A stretch of 64,000 nucleotides of DNA, taken from NCBI GenBank assembly GCA_018261615.1, contig JAGTSE010000028.1:35603-99602 (forward strand), given 5' to 3'. Made by a program: the position numbers and the translations under genes. Of the stretch, positions 43,912-52,718 are shown one piece after another (the stretch's first letter is position 1; every line of letters starts with the position of its first letter). The stretch is from Pseudomonadota bacterium. GTDB taxonomy: Bacteria; Pseudomonadota; Gammaproteobacteria; Enterobacterales; Enterobacteriaceae. The notes beneath the pieces were generated by a model, which saw only the letters and a list, made by a program, of their open reading frames with translations, made no database searches and had not been told where the DNA came from.

Positions 43912-44316
43912 ATGAAAAAATTGACTATGGCGCCGCCAGTCGTTGTCCCGGACAAAGCGCTGATTGCTTCTGTCATTTTTACTGTGCCGCCACAGGGAAC
44001 GGCCACCATCGGCCAGTCCGACAGCGTATCGCTGGAGGTGCTGCAGTACGAAATTATGAAGCGCCTTGATAAGCCGGTTCTGATTTCTTTCTATCCACAT
44101 CGCATTGGGCGGCGCTGTTGCGTAGCGGTGCATCTGACTGATGTGAATGGAAAAAAACTGGATATTTTAATCACCGTGACCGGCAATACCCTGTGGCCTG
44201 GTGAGGCTGAATTCAGAACCAGTCTTCGCTGGAATATCTGTGTATCTGACGCCACCGACCTGTTGTGGGTGCTGAAGGAGATTGACAGAGTCACTGGCGG
44301 GGAAATCTGCAGTTAA
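43912..44316 (+). CDS. Conserved hypothetical ICE protein
   Basis: A 134-aa soluble protein (VVVPDKALIASVIFTVPPQGTA..., ISFYPHRIGRRCCVAVHL...). No family is recognised. It starts 11 bases after the ATPase with a site GACAGGGGAA, and so closes the upstream transfer operon before the large cargo insertion. The neighbouring transfer genes resume at 50554. Confidence 0.6.
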   Translation: MKKLTMAPPVVVPDKALIASVIFTVPPQGTATIGQSDSVSLEVLQYEIMKRLDKPVLISFYPHRIGRRCCVAVHLTDVNGKKLDILITVTGNTLWPGEAEFRTSLRWNICVSDATDLLWVLKEIDRVTGGEICS

Positions 44317-44672
44317 CAGGACCTGCGTATTTGTCGGACAGCGCTGTCTGCTGTCTGACAAATACGCAGACTGCGGGTGCGGGCGGCAAAGAGCCCGCGT
44401 TAATGTACATTTTCATTCTGCACAGCGATCGAGCCTGATACTACAATAACCCCTTAATTTGCCATTTGCCGCCCATCCGGCGGTGTGTTCGCCCGCATGT
44501 CAATGTCTCTGCCTGCGCATCTGACGGCTCTTTGCTGACAAAAATCCTGCCCGTATTATTTTTATCCAGGCGTAAAGGCTGTGGACAGGGGGATCAGGAC
44601 ATGATGCCACGCCGGAAACAGAATGGCCTCGATCAGTTATCTGTTTGAGCGCTTTAGTTTTAAACTTTTCGG
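44317..44672. other. Intergenic region with a strong hairpin
   Basis: No recognisable gene. A 12-bp perfect inverted repeat (TGCGTATTTGTC...GACAAATACGCA, 44324-44368) follows the last gene at once, and a second GC-rich stem (GCGGGC...GCCCGC) lies at about 44381-44400. They may end transcription of the transfer operon although neither has a T run. A 60-codon frame at 44466 has no support. Confidence 0.5.
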
Positions 44673-45410
44673 GATGATGACGCCCGACTGTTACCGCTTA
44701 TCCGCCAGATATGCAGCAAGCGGGCGACAAACGGCTATCGTCGCGTGACTGCACACCTCAATCGTGTGCTGAAGGAACAGAACTGGCGGGTTAACCCCAA
44801 ACGTATTTACCGGATAATGCAGGCGAATAACCTGTTACTGGCAAAATCTGGCCATAAAAAGCCAGAGTGCTGTCATACCGGCAGCGTCGTGACACTTAAG
44901 CCGGATACGCGCTGGTGTTCAGATGGCTTCGAAATCCGCTGCTGGAATCGGGAAGTCGTGCGGGTGGTGTTCAGCCCTGACTGCTGTGATCGCGAAGCCA
45001 TCAGTTGGTCGGCGACAACAGGCGGAATAAACAGTGTTATGGTGCAGGATCTGCTGACAGAGAGTGTAGAAAAGCGTTTTGGAAATACGCTTTACCTGCC
45101 ACATGCCGTTGAGTGGCTGACCGATAACGGCAGTTGCTACATAGCGGACTTAACAAGAACGTTCGCTGCCTCACTCGGGTTCATCGTATGCACGACGCCA
45201 GTACGCAGTCCGGAGAGCAATGGGATGGCTGAATCGTTCGTGAAAACGTTCAAGCGCGATTACGTGTATGTAAATGATTTACCGGATGCCATCACTGTAA
45301 TGGGAAAACTGACGGAATGGATGGAAGACTATAATAACTGGCATCCCCATAAAGGTCTGAAAATGCAGTCACCGAGAGAGTACAGAAGTTCACTACTCGC
45401 TATAAATTAA
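44673..45410 (+). pseudogene. IS3-family (IS2-type) transposase OrfB, 5' truncated
   Basis: The frame reads DDARLLPLIRQICSKRATNGYRRV and then about 220 residues that align with IS2 OrfB: KRIYRIMQANNLLL, TRWCSDGFEIRCWN, WLTDNGSCY, SPESNGMAESFVKTFKRDY and WHPHKGLKMQSPREY. The DDE residues are present, but the OrfA gene and the start of OrfB are missing, so the element is dead. Its right end is probably near 45430 (GCGGGGGCAA). It marks the left border of the cargo insertion. Confidence 0.85.
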
Positions 45411-46170
45411 CCGTGTCCGTTTTAGCGGGGGCAACTCCAGTTTTCATGACCTGCGCCCCGGTGATTAATACATCGCGATGTCAGTAATGTCTTCAATATC
45501 CAGACTCTTTTATATATGAGCCGCTTACTAACCTACTGATTTTAATGAGTCCAAAGAGTTGATGTGCTGACAGGTAAAACCGACTCTCTGTAAACCTGAC
45601 AAATAGCTGGGCTGCAAAAAGCCATGGCACTAATGAGGACAGAGAGTACGGATGTTCATCGGGGCTCACGAAGCCGGATATATGTGTGTGGCTACTTTGT
45701 CAGAAAGAGACCTGCCGGTGCTTGCATCGGAGAGGTGTCCATATAGCTATTTAGCGATGACGTTAAATAGTTTTGACGGACTGAAAATCTGCAGAAGCTT
45801 CATTTAGCTTCCTATTTTCGGAGCTGACATCATTGTTATGGTTTTTCTGGCGCTCATATTTCCAGAAAATAAATTATTTCAATTTATTTGGTCTTGAAAT
45901 GTTATGTTCTGTAAGCATAGTGTTCTGAGGTTATAAATTAACTCAGTTTAAAGTTTTATTTTTTTGATATTGTTTCATTATTATTTAATTTTAGTGAATA
46001 ATTAATTGCAACATATGTTGTATTTTCTTGATATTTATCATAGGGTTGGTTTTTATTGTTTGTTTGCTAATTCCCGAAAGTAATGGTTTTCTAAAGGCTG
46101 TTAAAAATTAAATGGAAAAATAACAATATGTTCATAAAAATAGCGCTTCACCAAAAAAGGATAAAATAAA
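45411..46170. other. AT-rich non-coding region before the oxidoreductase cassette
   Basis: No clear gene. A 51-codon frame (45652-45807, MFIGAHEAGYMCVATLSERD...) has no known relative. From about 45850 the sequence becomes very AT-rich, with long T and A tracts to the ATG at 46171, which probably includes the promoter of the cassette and would suit H-NS silencing. AAAAGGATAAAATAA precedes the ATG. Confidence 0.5.
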
Positions 46171-47304
46171 ATGAACAGTTACGATGTTGTTCTTATCGGC
46201 GGGGGTATTGCCGGACTGATGTCTGCCTATAAACTCTGTAATATTGGCCTTTCTGTGGCGCTGGTTGAAAACAAACCTGTGTTCGCAGCAGGCCCGTCCA
46301 CACGCAATGAGGGCTGGCTCCATAAGGGGACTTATCACGCGACCTCGATTAAAAACAGGCAGGAGGCTGTTCAGGTGGCCAAGCGATGTATTTACGGACA
46401 CGAATACATACGTGAGTTTGCCCCGGAAGCCCTGGAGGATATTGACAAGCGGCCTCTCGCATTATTAAAGGACGAATCGCGAGTGGATGAGGTTATTTCC
46501 CGCTGGAATGAAGCCGGCGTGTCCTTTACCCCACTGACGTTGTCAAAAGCGCGCAGCCTAGTTCCTGAAGCCGATTTTACTGAGACGAAAGCCATTTTTG
46601 CGGTCGACGACGTCAGCCTGAACACCCGCTTACTCTACAGAAAACTGATCAATGCTGCTCAGAAAGCAGGATGCGTATTCTACCTGGGGCATGAGATTAC
46701 CGCGATCGAGGGGCAGACACTTCACCTCGTAAGTCTTTCGGGTGATAAAGCCGCTATAGCTGGTCAGCGCATCGTTTACTCTTCCGGTACTGGGGCAAGG
46801 GATTTATTTACCAGACATCATGACCACGACATTCCTATCAGGTACTGGAAAAGTCATCTCATTATCACACCAAGGCTCTGCGCAGAAGGCGTTTTTTATC
46901 TGGACCCGCATCAGGCTGCGATGATGCATCACGGCGACCACAGCATTGTGGGTTTCAATGAAGATGCCTTACTGTCGCCATGTGCCGATTATGAGGTGAT
47001 TCATGAAAGAGCAGAAAATATTAAAAGGGGCATCGCTTCAATATTTCCCGGCTGGGACAGCCGGAATTCAGTAAATATAGCCTGCGTAAAAGTGGATCTG
47101 CAGACTTCCCTGAACTGCAACCGTTCACTCAACGTTGCCATCGCAGAGCCGGTGCCAGGCCATATTCTCGCCTTACCCGGAAAAATGACTGAAGCCCCGT
47201 TTTTAACTGACAAGCTAGTCGCCTATCTTCATGACGCAATAGACAATGCATCTGTTGCTATGCGTCCCTGTGATGAGTTCCGTGTGCTGGAGAAAATTGC
47301 GTGA
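46171..47304 (+). CDS. FAD-dependent oxidoreductase (DAO family)
   Basis: A 377-aa flavoprotein with the dinucleotide-binding fold at the N-terminus (VVLIGGGIAGLMSAYKL, G-x-G-x-x-G at about residues 10-15) and a SSGTGARDLF segment near residue 209. The family oxidises amines, amino acids or 2-hydroxy acids (D-amino acid oxidase, glycine oxidase, L-2-hydroxyglutarate oxidase). TRNEGWLHKGTY (about residues 45-56) recalls the hydroxyacid oxidase branch. No N-terminal signal. It overlaps the next gene by one base (TGATG), so the cassette is an operon. The substrate is unknown. Confidence 0.8.
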   Translation: MNSYDVVLIGGGIAGLMSAYKLCNIGLSVALVENKPVFAAGPSTRNEGWLHKGTYHATSIKNRQEAVQVAKRCIYGHEYIREFAPEALEDIDKRPLALLKDESRVDEVISRWNEAGVSFTPLTLSKARSLVPEADFTETKAIFAVDDVSLNTRLLYRKLINAAQKAGCVFYLGHEITAIEGQTLHLVSLSGDKAAIAGQRIVYSSGTGARDLFTRHHDHDIPIRYWKSHLIITPRLCAEGVFYLDPHQAAMMHHGDHSIVGFNEDALLSPCADYEVIHERAENIKRGIASIFPGWDSRNSVNIACVKVDLQTSLNCNRSLNVAIAEPVPGHILALPGKMTEAPFLTDKLVAYLHDAIDNASVAMRPCDEFRVLEKIA

Positions 47305-47921
47305 TGAACATTACTCTTTTTAACCGTATGAGAAAAGACAGTGGATTTCTGACGCTCGATGAGCTCGGCGGATTGTGTGAAGCCGGGAATATTATTTACG
47401 ATCCCTTCTCGACACTTATTTACAAGGATATCAAAATCGGGAAGGGAAACATTTTCTTTCCTAACGTAATTCTTGCAGGCAAACACGGGAATACCCTTGA
47501 GATAGGTGACTTCAATATATTCTACAGCAATACATCGATCGAAGCCTCGGCCGGACCGGTTTTCATTGGTTCAGAAAACCAGTTTGGCGAAGGTGGCTTT
47601 ACCGTTAAAGCTAACAGAGCCGGTGCCGTTGTAAAAATAGGTCACAACGGCCGTTATCTGGGCGGCGCGTCAGTTTTTGGCGTATCCGAACTTCAGTCAG
47701 GAAGCCAGATTCTGGGGCAGATAACTGTTGACAGCTGCACACTTGAAAGCGGCGGAGACTGGCATGAACCATCGCCTGATGATAGAGCCGGACTGCTGAA
47801 AGGGTTTGGTACGGCCCGAAACCTCATCATACCCCGAGGACGTGTCATCAACGGCGCTGGACACTTTGAAGAGAGTGGAATTGAACTGCAGTCAGTTTAT
47901 CACCCAGTGAAAAAGGCCTGA
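47304..47921 (+). CDS. Left-handed beta-helix-like protein
   Basis: A 205-aa protein with a run of hexapeptide-like turns (LIYKDIKIGKGNIFFPNVILAG, LEIGDFNIFYSNTSIEASA, VKIGHNGRYLGGASV), similar to the left-handed beta-helix of acyltransferases such as LpxA or gamma carbonic anhydrases. No clear catalytic histidine motif of a known enzyme is seen. It may be an acyltransferase, a metal-binding enzyme or a structural partner of the oxidoreductase. Start by GTG-ATG: the ATG at 47304 overlaps the previous stop. Confidence 0.6.
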   Translation: MNITLFNRMRKDSGFLTLDELGGLCEAGNIIYDPFSTLIYKDIKIGKGNIFFPNVILAGKHGNTLEIGDFNIFYSNTSIEASAGPVFIGSENQFGEGGFTVKANRAGAVVKIGHNGRYLGGASVFGVSELQSGSQILGQITVDSCTLESGGDWHEPSPDDRAGLLKGFGTARNLIIPRGRVINGAGHFEESGIELQSVYHPVKKA

Positions 47922-47943
47922 CAGGCTGAAGGACCGATCGAAC

Positions 47944-48831
47944 ATGTGGATTTATTACGGTGTTTCAGCCGGCGTTATTCTGGGTTTTTATGATTTCTGG
48001 ACTAAAAAGGCCATGTCAGGGAATGGTCTGTTTCAGGTGGTTTTCTACAGTTCTTTTTTTGGAGCTCTGCTGTGGCTTCCCGTATTTTTGCCCCAGGTAC
48101 AGGCGTTTAGCCCGCAGCTGAAAATAGGTCCTGTTCGTTTTGCAGAACAATGGCCTATTCTGGTAAAGAGTCTGATGATGACTCTGTCATGGATTTTCGC
48201 CTATTTCTCTGTGAGAGAACTGCCGATGTCCTTTTCAGGTTCCGTCAGGGCCTCAGGGCCGTTATGGACGCTTGCGGGCGGCAGCGTGGTGTTCGGCGAG
48301 TTCCTGTCTCCCCTGCAGTTCACAGCAGTACTCGTTTCCGTGCTCTGTTATTACGGGTTATCACAGACAGGCAAAAAAGAAGGGATCAACACGCTACGCA
48401 GTCTCCCCGTGGTCATGATGCTTCTTGCGACCATCCTTTCCTCATTAACAACGGTTTTTGACAAATACATCGTTCATAATCTCGATATATCGGCTTACAC
48501 CATCCAGGCTTATTCTTCACTTTACCGGTTTATATTCGCAGCCGCTTTTCTCTTTGCGTTTATCCGTCTTGGGCGGAGCAGCCTGCGATGCCTGTGGAGT
48601 CTTTACATTCCCTTGGTTGGGTTTTCATGGGTTATTGCGGAACTGATCTATTTTTTTGCAATCACCGATCCCGATGCCAATGTGACTTATCTTTCAGTAT
48701 TCAGAAGAATGAGCCTCGTGGTAGGTTTTATTCTTTCAGCGTTATTCATAGGAGAAAAAAATTTTCAGAGAAAATTGATTATCATCTCTCTTATTGTGCT
48801 GTCTACGATGTTTTTGATAGTTAAGGTTTAA
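47944..48831 (+). CDS. EamA/DMT-superfamily transporter
   Basis: A 295-aa polytopic protein with about ten hydrophobic helices in two similar halves, as in the EamA drug/metabolite exporters. The first half has PMSFSGSVRASGPLWTLAGGSVVFGE (about residues 96-121), where EamA proteins have their conserved Pro/Gly region, and the second half has TYLSVFRRMSLVVGFILSALFIGEK. I infer export of a small metabolite linked to the two upstream genes. It starts 22 bases after the beta-helix gene. Confidence 0.82.
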   Translation: MWIYYGVSAGVILGFYDFWTKKAMSGNGLFQVVFYSSFFGALLWLPVFLPQVQAFSPQLKIGPVRFAEQWPILVKSLMMTLSWIFAYFSVRELPMSFSGSVRASGPLWTLAGGSVVFGEFLSPLQFTAVLVSVLCYYGLSQTGKKEGINTLRSLPVVMMLLATILSSLTTVFDKYIVHNLDISAYTIQAYSSLYRFIFAAAFLFAFIRLGRSSLRCLWSLYIPLVGFSWVIAELIYFFAITDPDANVTYLSVFRRMSLVVGFILSALFIGEKNFQRKLIIISLIVLSTMFLIVKV

Positions 48832-48964
48832 ATAAACGAGTAATCATGCCTGTAAGAGACAGGGTTGCATTGTTTTCTCTTAGCACTCCCGCAAGGCCGT
48901 GATGAAGGTGTCATGGCCGCTCCTTCCCATAGTTCTTCCAGATAAAAATAAGCGTGCAGCCAGC

Positions 48965-50469
48965 CTTGCAACTACCCACAATTATATTAAGGTAATCATT
49001 TAGATAGCTTGATCGCATTATTATCAAGGATGGATGCAAATGGCTAATCAGGAACAATCGCCACTCTCATGGCTCAATGAAGAAATCAATGCTTCTGTTT
49101 TTAGCGATCGTCGCCACGTCAGTCGTTTTAGATCTCTCATGCAAAAGCTCTGGCGTGGAATGGGCAACAGCCTCCCTTTTGCCTGCCAGGACAGTGCTGC
49201 AACAAAAGCCGCTTATCGGTTTCTTGCCAGCGATAAAATTGATGAGCAGACCCTGCTACAGGGGCATACTGAGGCTACCAGCCAGCGAATCCGGGCTGCA
49301 GAAAATGAGACTATTTTGCCCCTCCAGGACACCACGACATTCGGCTATCACCGGGATAATCCTGATGCCGTGGGATTCGCAGGAAACCACACCGCAGGTC
49401 TAATTAAGACCGGCAATGATGCCGGCATCAATTGCGGGATCCTGATGCATTCCAGCCTGGCCGTGACGACACAGGGCCTCCCGTTAGGTCTGACGGCAGT
49501 TAAATTCTGGACCCGCAAGAAATTTAAAGGAACAAATGCATTAAAAAGAAAAATTAATCCCACCCGGGTGCCCATTGAGGAGAAGGAAAGCTATCGCTGG
49601 CTTGAAAATTTACGGCAGTCAACAGTGCTGTTACAGTGCCCGGAACGGTGCGTGCATATTGGCGATCGTGAGAGTGATATTTATGAGCTTTATTGTCTGG
49701 CATCAGAATTAAACACACACTTTCTGGTCAGAACGTGCGTAAACCGTCTGGCTGAAAATACGACTCTGGAAGAGGAAATGAAAAATATCTCTCCTGAGTG
49801 CCGGGGGCAATATAAAATCTCTCTCCGGCAGGACAGATTGTGTGCGAGAAATAACTCTGGATATCAGCTGGAAGCGGCTCACGTTACATCCCCCGATAGG
49901 TAAGGCAAAACAATACCCGGCTCTGCCGCTAACGGCCATTATCGCAACAGAAAGTAAACCGGAAAATAAAGGTTCTAAAATTGAGTGGAAGCTGCTAACT
50001 GACCTGACGGCAACAAATCTGGAAGAGGCGGTAGAAAAGCTCAAATGGTACAGTCATCGCTGGAAAATCGAAACCTTCCATAAGGTTATGAAATCCGGAT
50101 GTCAGGCTGAGCGCTCCAGGCTGGGTTCAGCAGAACGACTGACAAACTTATTATGTTGTTACTGTATCCTGAGCTGACGAGTATTTTGGCTGACAATGCT
50201 AACCCGGGAGATGCCCACAGCTCCGGCAGAAATTGCATTCAGCAATACTGAAATGAAAATCCTTGATGCGATGGTAAAAGATACAACGCAAATTATGTCG
50301 TCATCACCTCTCGAAAAATATACGATAAAACTTGCCCAGTTAGGTGGATACATGGGAAATAAAAACAGACAGCCGCCGGGGAATATCGTTATCTGGCGGG
50401 GGCTGCGTCGCCTGAATGAAATTCTGGTTGGGTGGAAAATGGCGACTGAAAAATGTGGGTAGTTGCAAG
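48965..50469 (+). mobile_element. Degenerate IS4-family insertion sequence (IS50-like group)
   Basis: The element is bounded by 16-bp perfect terminal inverted repeats, CTTGCAACTACCCACA at 48965-48980 and its complement at 50454-50469, giving 1505 bp. It contains one transposase gene in the plus direction, which is broken. The bases flanking both ends do not match as a target duplication, so it is old or has recombined. Confidence 0.85.
49040..50462 (+). pseudogene. IS4-family transposase with a frameshift and a nonsense codon
   Basis: The N-terminal part (about 270 residues from SPLSWLNEEINASVFSDRRH...) reads in one frame, then the match moves to another frame at about 49835-49845 (VREITLDISWKRLTLHPPIGK). 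A TGA at 50175 interrupts the second frame where related proteins read SWR; beyond it the frame continues with VFWLTMLTREMPTAPAEIAF to 50462. DDE-type segments LQDTTTF and HIGDRESDIYEL and the YSHRWKIETFHKVMKSGC motif belong to Tn5/IS50-type transposases. Two lesions make it non-functional. Confidence 0.88.
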
Positions 50470-50553
50470 ACAGCGTGAATCGTCTGGTTATAATCTGAAG
50501 CATCCGACAAAGTGGTGTCCACCCAATAAGTAGTGGGAACCAAAGTGTCAGAT

Positions 50554-51231
50554 ATGCAGAAAAATGTGACTCCCGGTGTCATCAGCCATGAAGGCATTGA
50601 GGCCGCTGTGAACGCACCGTCTGAGCCGGAAGATGCAGCCCGGCTCCGCTTTCTCAACCAGAAACTGAAAGGCGCGGGTACGGCAGCGCCTGCAGAAACT
50701 GACTGGAATAGTGTGGTGGCCGCAGGTATTGCGCAGACGCGTGAAAATCAGCTCGCGCGGCTACGTGAGCAGCAGACCCTGGAGGAATGGTGCGCTTCAG
50801 ATAAAGATGTGACTGATATTCTGACGGATGAGCAACAGGCAGATGAAGCCGAAGAGCAGATGTGGCTGGAGTCCCGTAAATTGCATTACCTGTCCATTTT
50901 ACCCGGGGCGACTGAGGAAAATCTGCATGACAGGGCTGTGGAGTTTCTTACTTATATGATTGTTTCAGAAGAGGTGGCGCTGGCCGCCTGGGCCATGCGG
51001 GCCTGGGAAAACAGTGACCAGTGGTATGCCAGACATACCCCGTCGTACAGTGAGGCTGATGACCTGTATAACCAGGACTTCGATCAGTCACCTGAAAGAG
51101 CGATCCCGGCGGACTGGCTGCCCTTTGTGCGCGAGGGGGAGACCCGCTGGATGGTTGAACGTAACGCCGCCGCAGCGGGTTTCATGCGGGAAAAGGATTA
51201 CCTTCACTGGCGGAAGGAGAATGAAGCCTGA
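50554..51231 (+). CDS. Conserved hypothetical ICE protein
   Basis: A protein of about 225 aa, soluble, acidic and helical (LREQQTLEEWCASDKDVTDILTDEQQADEAEEQMWLESRKL...). No domain is recognised. It resumes the ICE gene order after the cargo insertion. Start is uncertain: ATG 50554 is taken, and GTG 50533 or 50545 are possible. The IS remnant may have removed its original upstream region. Confidence 0.6.
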   Translation: MQKNVTPGVISHEGIEAAVNAPSEPEDAARLRFLNQKLKGAGTAAPAETDWNSVVAAGIAQTRENQLARLREQQTLEEWCASDKDVTDILTDEQQADEAEEQMWLESRKLHYLSILPGATEENLHDRAVEFLTYMIVSEEVALAAWAMRAWENSDQWYARHTPSYSEADDLYNQDFDQSPERAIPADWLPFVREGETRWMVERNAAAAGFMREKDYLHWRKENEA

Positions 51232-51331
51232 CATCCGGTTTAATTTTCATTTTCCGGGTATGAGTTAAATACTGACCTGTCCATCAACTGACCGCACCCT
51301 GAGCGGGTTACTCACTCAGGGAGTGTTCTCC

Positions 51332-51739
51332 ATGAAATTACCTGTCTGCTGCCTCGCAGCATTTTTCCTTACCGCCGGCGTCCGTGCCGGCACCGTCATT
51401 TATACCGACAGCACTCACCCGGTCATGGGCAACGACGGTACTGACGTGACCATCGTTCTGCTCGATGCCCCTGACCGACTGCAGGCGCAGCTGTTCGGGC
51501 CACTGCCAGCTGACCCGGCGCAGGCTGAACAGCAGGCCCGCTCTGTCATCAGCTCGCCCGCTTTTCAGCAGCGTCAGCAGGACCTTGCCGGAACCTATGC
51601 CGGTCTCACGCGCGCCTGGTCACTGGGGGTTGAGAAATATCCCGCCGTGGTGTTTGACGATAAGTGGGTGGTCTACGGTACCACCGACGTCGGTGTGGCC
51701 ACGCAGCAACTGACTGCATGGCAGGAGAGAGGACAATGA
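51332..51739 (+). CDS. TIGR03757-family ICE protein
   Basis: A 135-aa exported protein: signal peptide (CCLAAFFLTAGVRAG), then VTIVLLDAPDRLQAQLFGPLP and a thioredoxin-like C-terminal part with YPAVVFDDKWVVYGTTDV. This resembles the C-terminal part of TrbC/TraW-type transfer proteins, supporting a periplasmic role. It overlaps the next gene by 4 bases. Confidence 0.87.
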   Translation: MKLPVCCLAAFFLTAGVRAGTVIYTDSTHPVMGNDGTDVTIVLLDAPDRLQAQLFGPLPADPAQAEQQARSVISSPAFQQRQQDLAGTYAGLTRAWSLGVEKYPAVVFDDKWVVYGTTDVGVATQQLTAWQERGQ

Positions 51740-52707
51740 ACATGATGCTCTCCCGTCCGCGCCGGCTGGCGCTGGCCACGTTGCTGACCTGCACGGGGAC
51801 GCTGGCCAGCGTCAACACCGCAGGGCTGCTCTCCAGTGCTGCCAGTCCGGACTGTATAAGCTGGCGTATCAGCGGTATCTGTTACTGGCTTCTCTGTACG
51901 CCGTTCGGCTGTTCGGTCAAAACCTCCGTGAAGGTCACGCATTTCATCCCGGAGGCCGTGGTCTCGGCCTACCTCAGACCGGGTGGCAATCCGTGGACCG
52001 AGATGTCGGCTGTCAGCAGCATGGCCGACAGCACCGAAAGCACGCTGCTCGGTGGCGCTGCAGGTGTGGCCACCGGCGGTGGCCGTCAGGAGATGAAGGC
52101 ACCAGGCGAACGTAAGCAGAACCTGCATTTTTACTATGGTGACGCATACGGCCATCCGGCCACCAGGCTCATCGGCGGGATGGTCCCGGGTTATTCCTGT
52201 GACAGTGCCGCCACGCCGTTTATGCCGTACTTCACGAGCAGCCTCGATGCGCTGGCCTGGCGCACCGGCGTGCCGGAATTGCTCTACCCGGAGGCATTAA
52301 TCCCGGGACAGCGTGAAATCGGCAGCACGACCAGCGGCAATATGTGGGGCAATGTCTACCCCCGCAGTGGCTTTGTCACTCAGACCGACAGCTACAAATC
52401 GGCGGCCGTTGTGGTGCAGCGCGTGGCCGACATCATCACCCGCCAGGGACAGCTGCATGTCTACAGTCCTCTCACCGGCCAGCGATCGCCGGGGTACTGG
52501 CCACCTGAGCCGGTGCAGGAGAATACCGGCACGAAAAATCACAAGTGGCAGCGACTCTCTCCGCAGTTGTCGCAGAGCTGCGCGGTGTTCCCCGACCCCG
52601 GCGGACAGACTGCTGAAGACGGCAACTATGCCTGGGCACTGTGGCAACCTTACAGCTGCTGCAAACGACGTGGCCAGACCTTCCTTTACAGCACCGATTT
52701 CTCATGA
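51736..52707 (+). CDS. TIGR03756-family ICE protein (TraU-like)
   Basis: A 323-aa secreted protein rich in cysteine: CISWRISGICYWLLCTPFGCSVKT (about residues 39-62) and SYKSAAVVVQRVADIITRQGQLHVYSP in the C-terminal part are shared with TraU of F-like systems, a periplasmic mating-pair stabilisation protein. The C-terminus has a paired-cysteine segment (YSCCKRRG). The ATG at 51736 overlaps the TIGR03757 stop. Confidence 0.88.
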   Translation: MNMMLSRPRRLALATLLTCTGTLASVNTAGLLSSAASPDCISWRISGICYWLLCTPFGCSVKTSVKVTHFIPEAVVSAYLRPGGNPWTEMSAVSSMADSTESTLLGGAAGVATGGGRQEMKAPGERKQNLHFYYGDAYGHPATRLIGGMVPGYSCDSAATPFMPYFTSSLDALAWRTGVPELLYPEALIPGQREIGSTTSGNMWGNVYPRSGFVTQTDSYKSAAVVVQRVADIITRQGQLHVYSPLTGQRSPGYWPPEPVQENTGTKNHKWQRLSPQLSQSCAVFPDPGGQTAEDGNYAWALWQPYSCCKRRGQTFLYSTDFS

Positions 52708-52718
52708 GGATTATGCAG

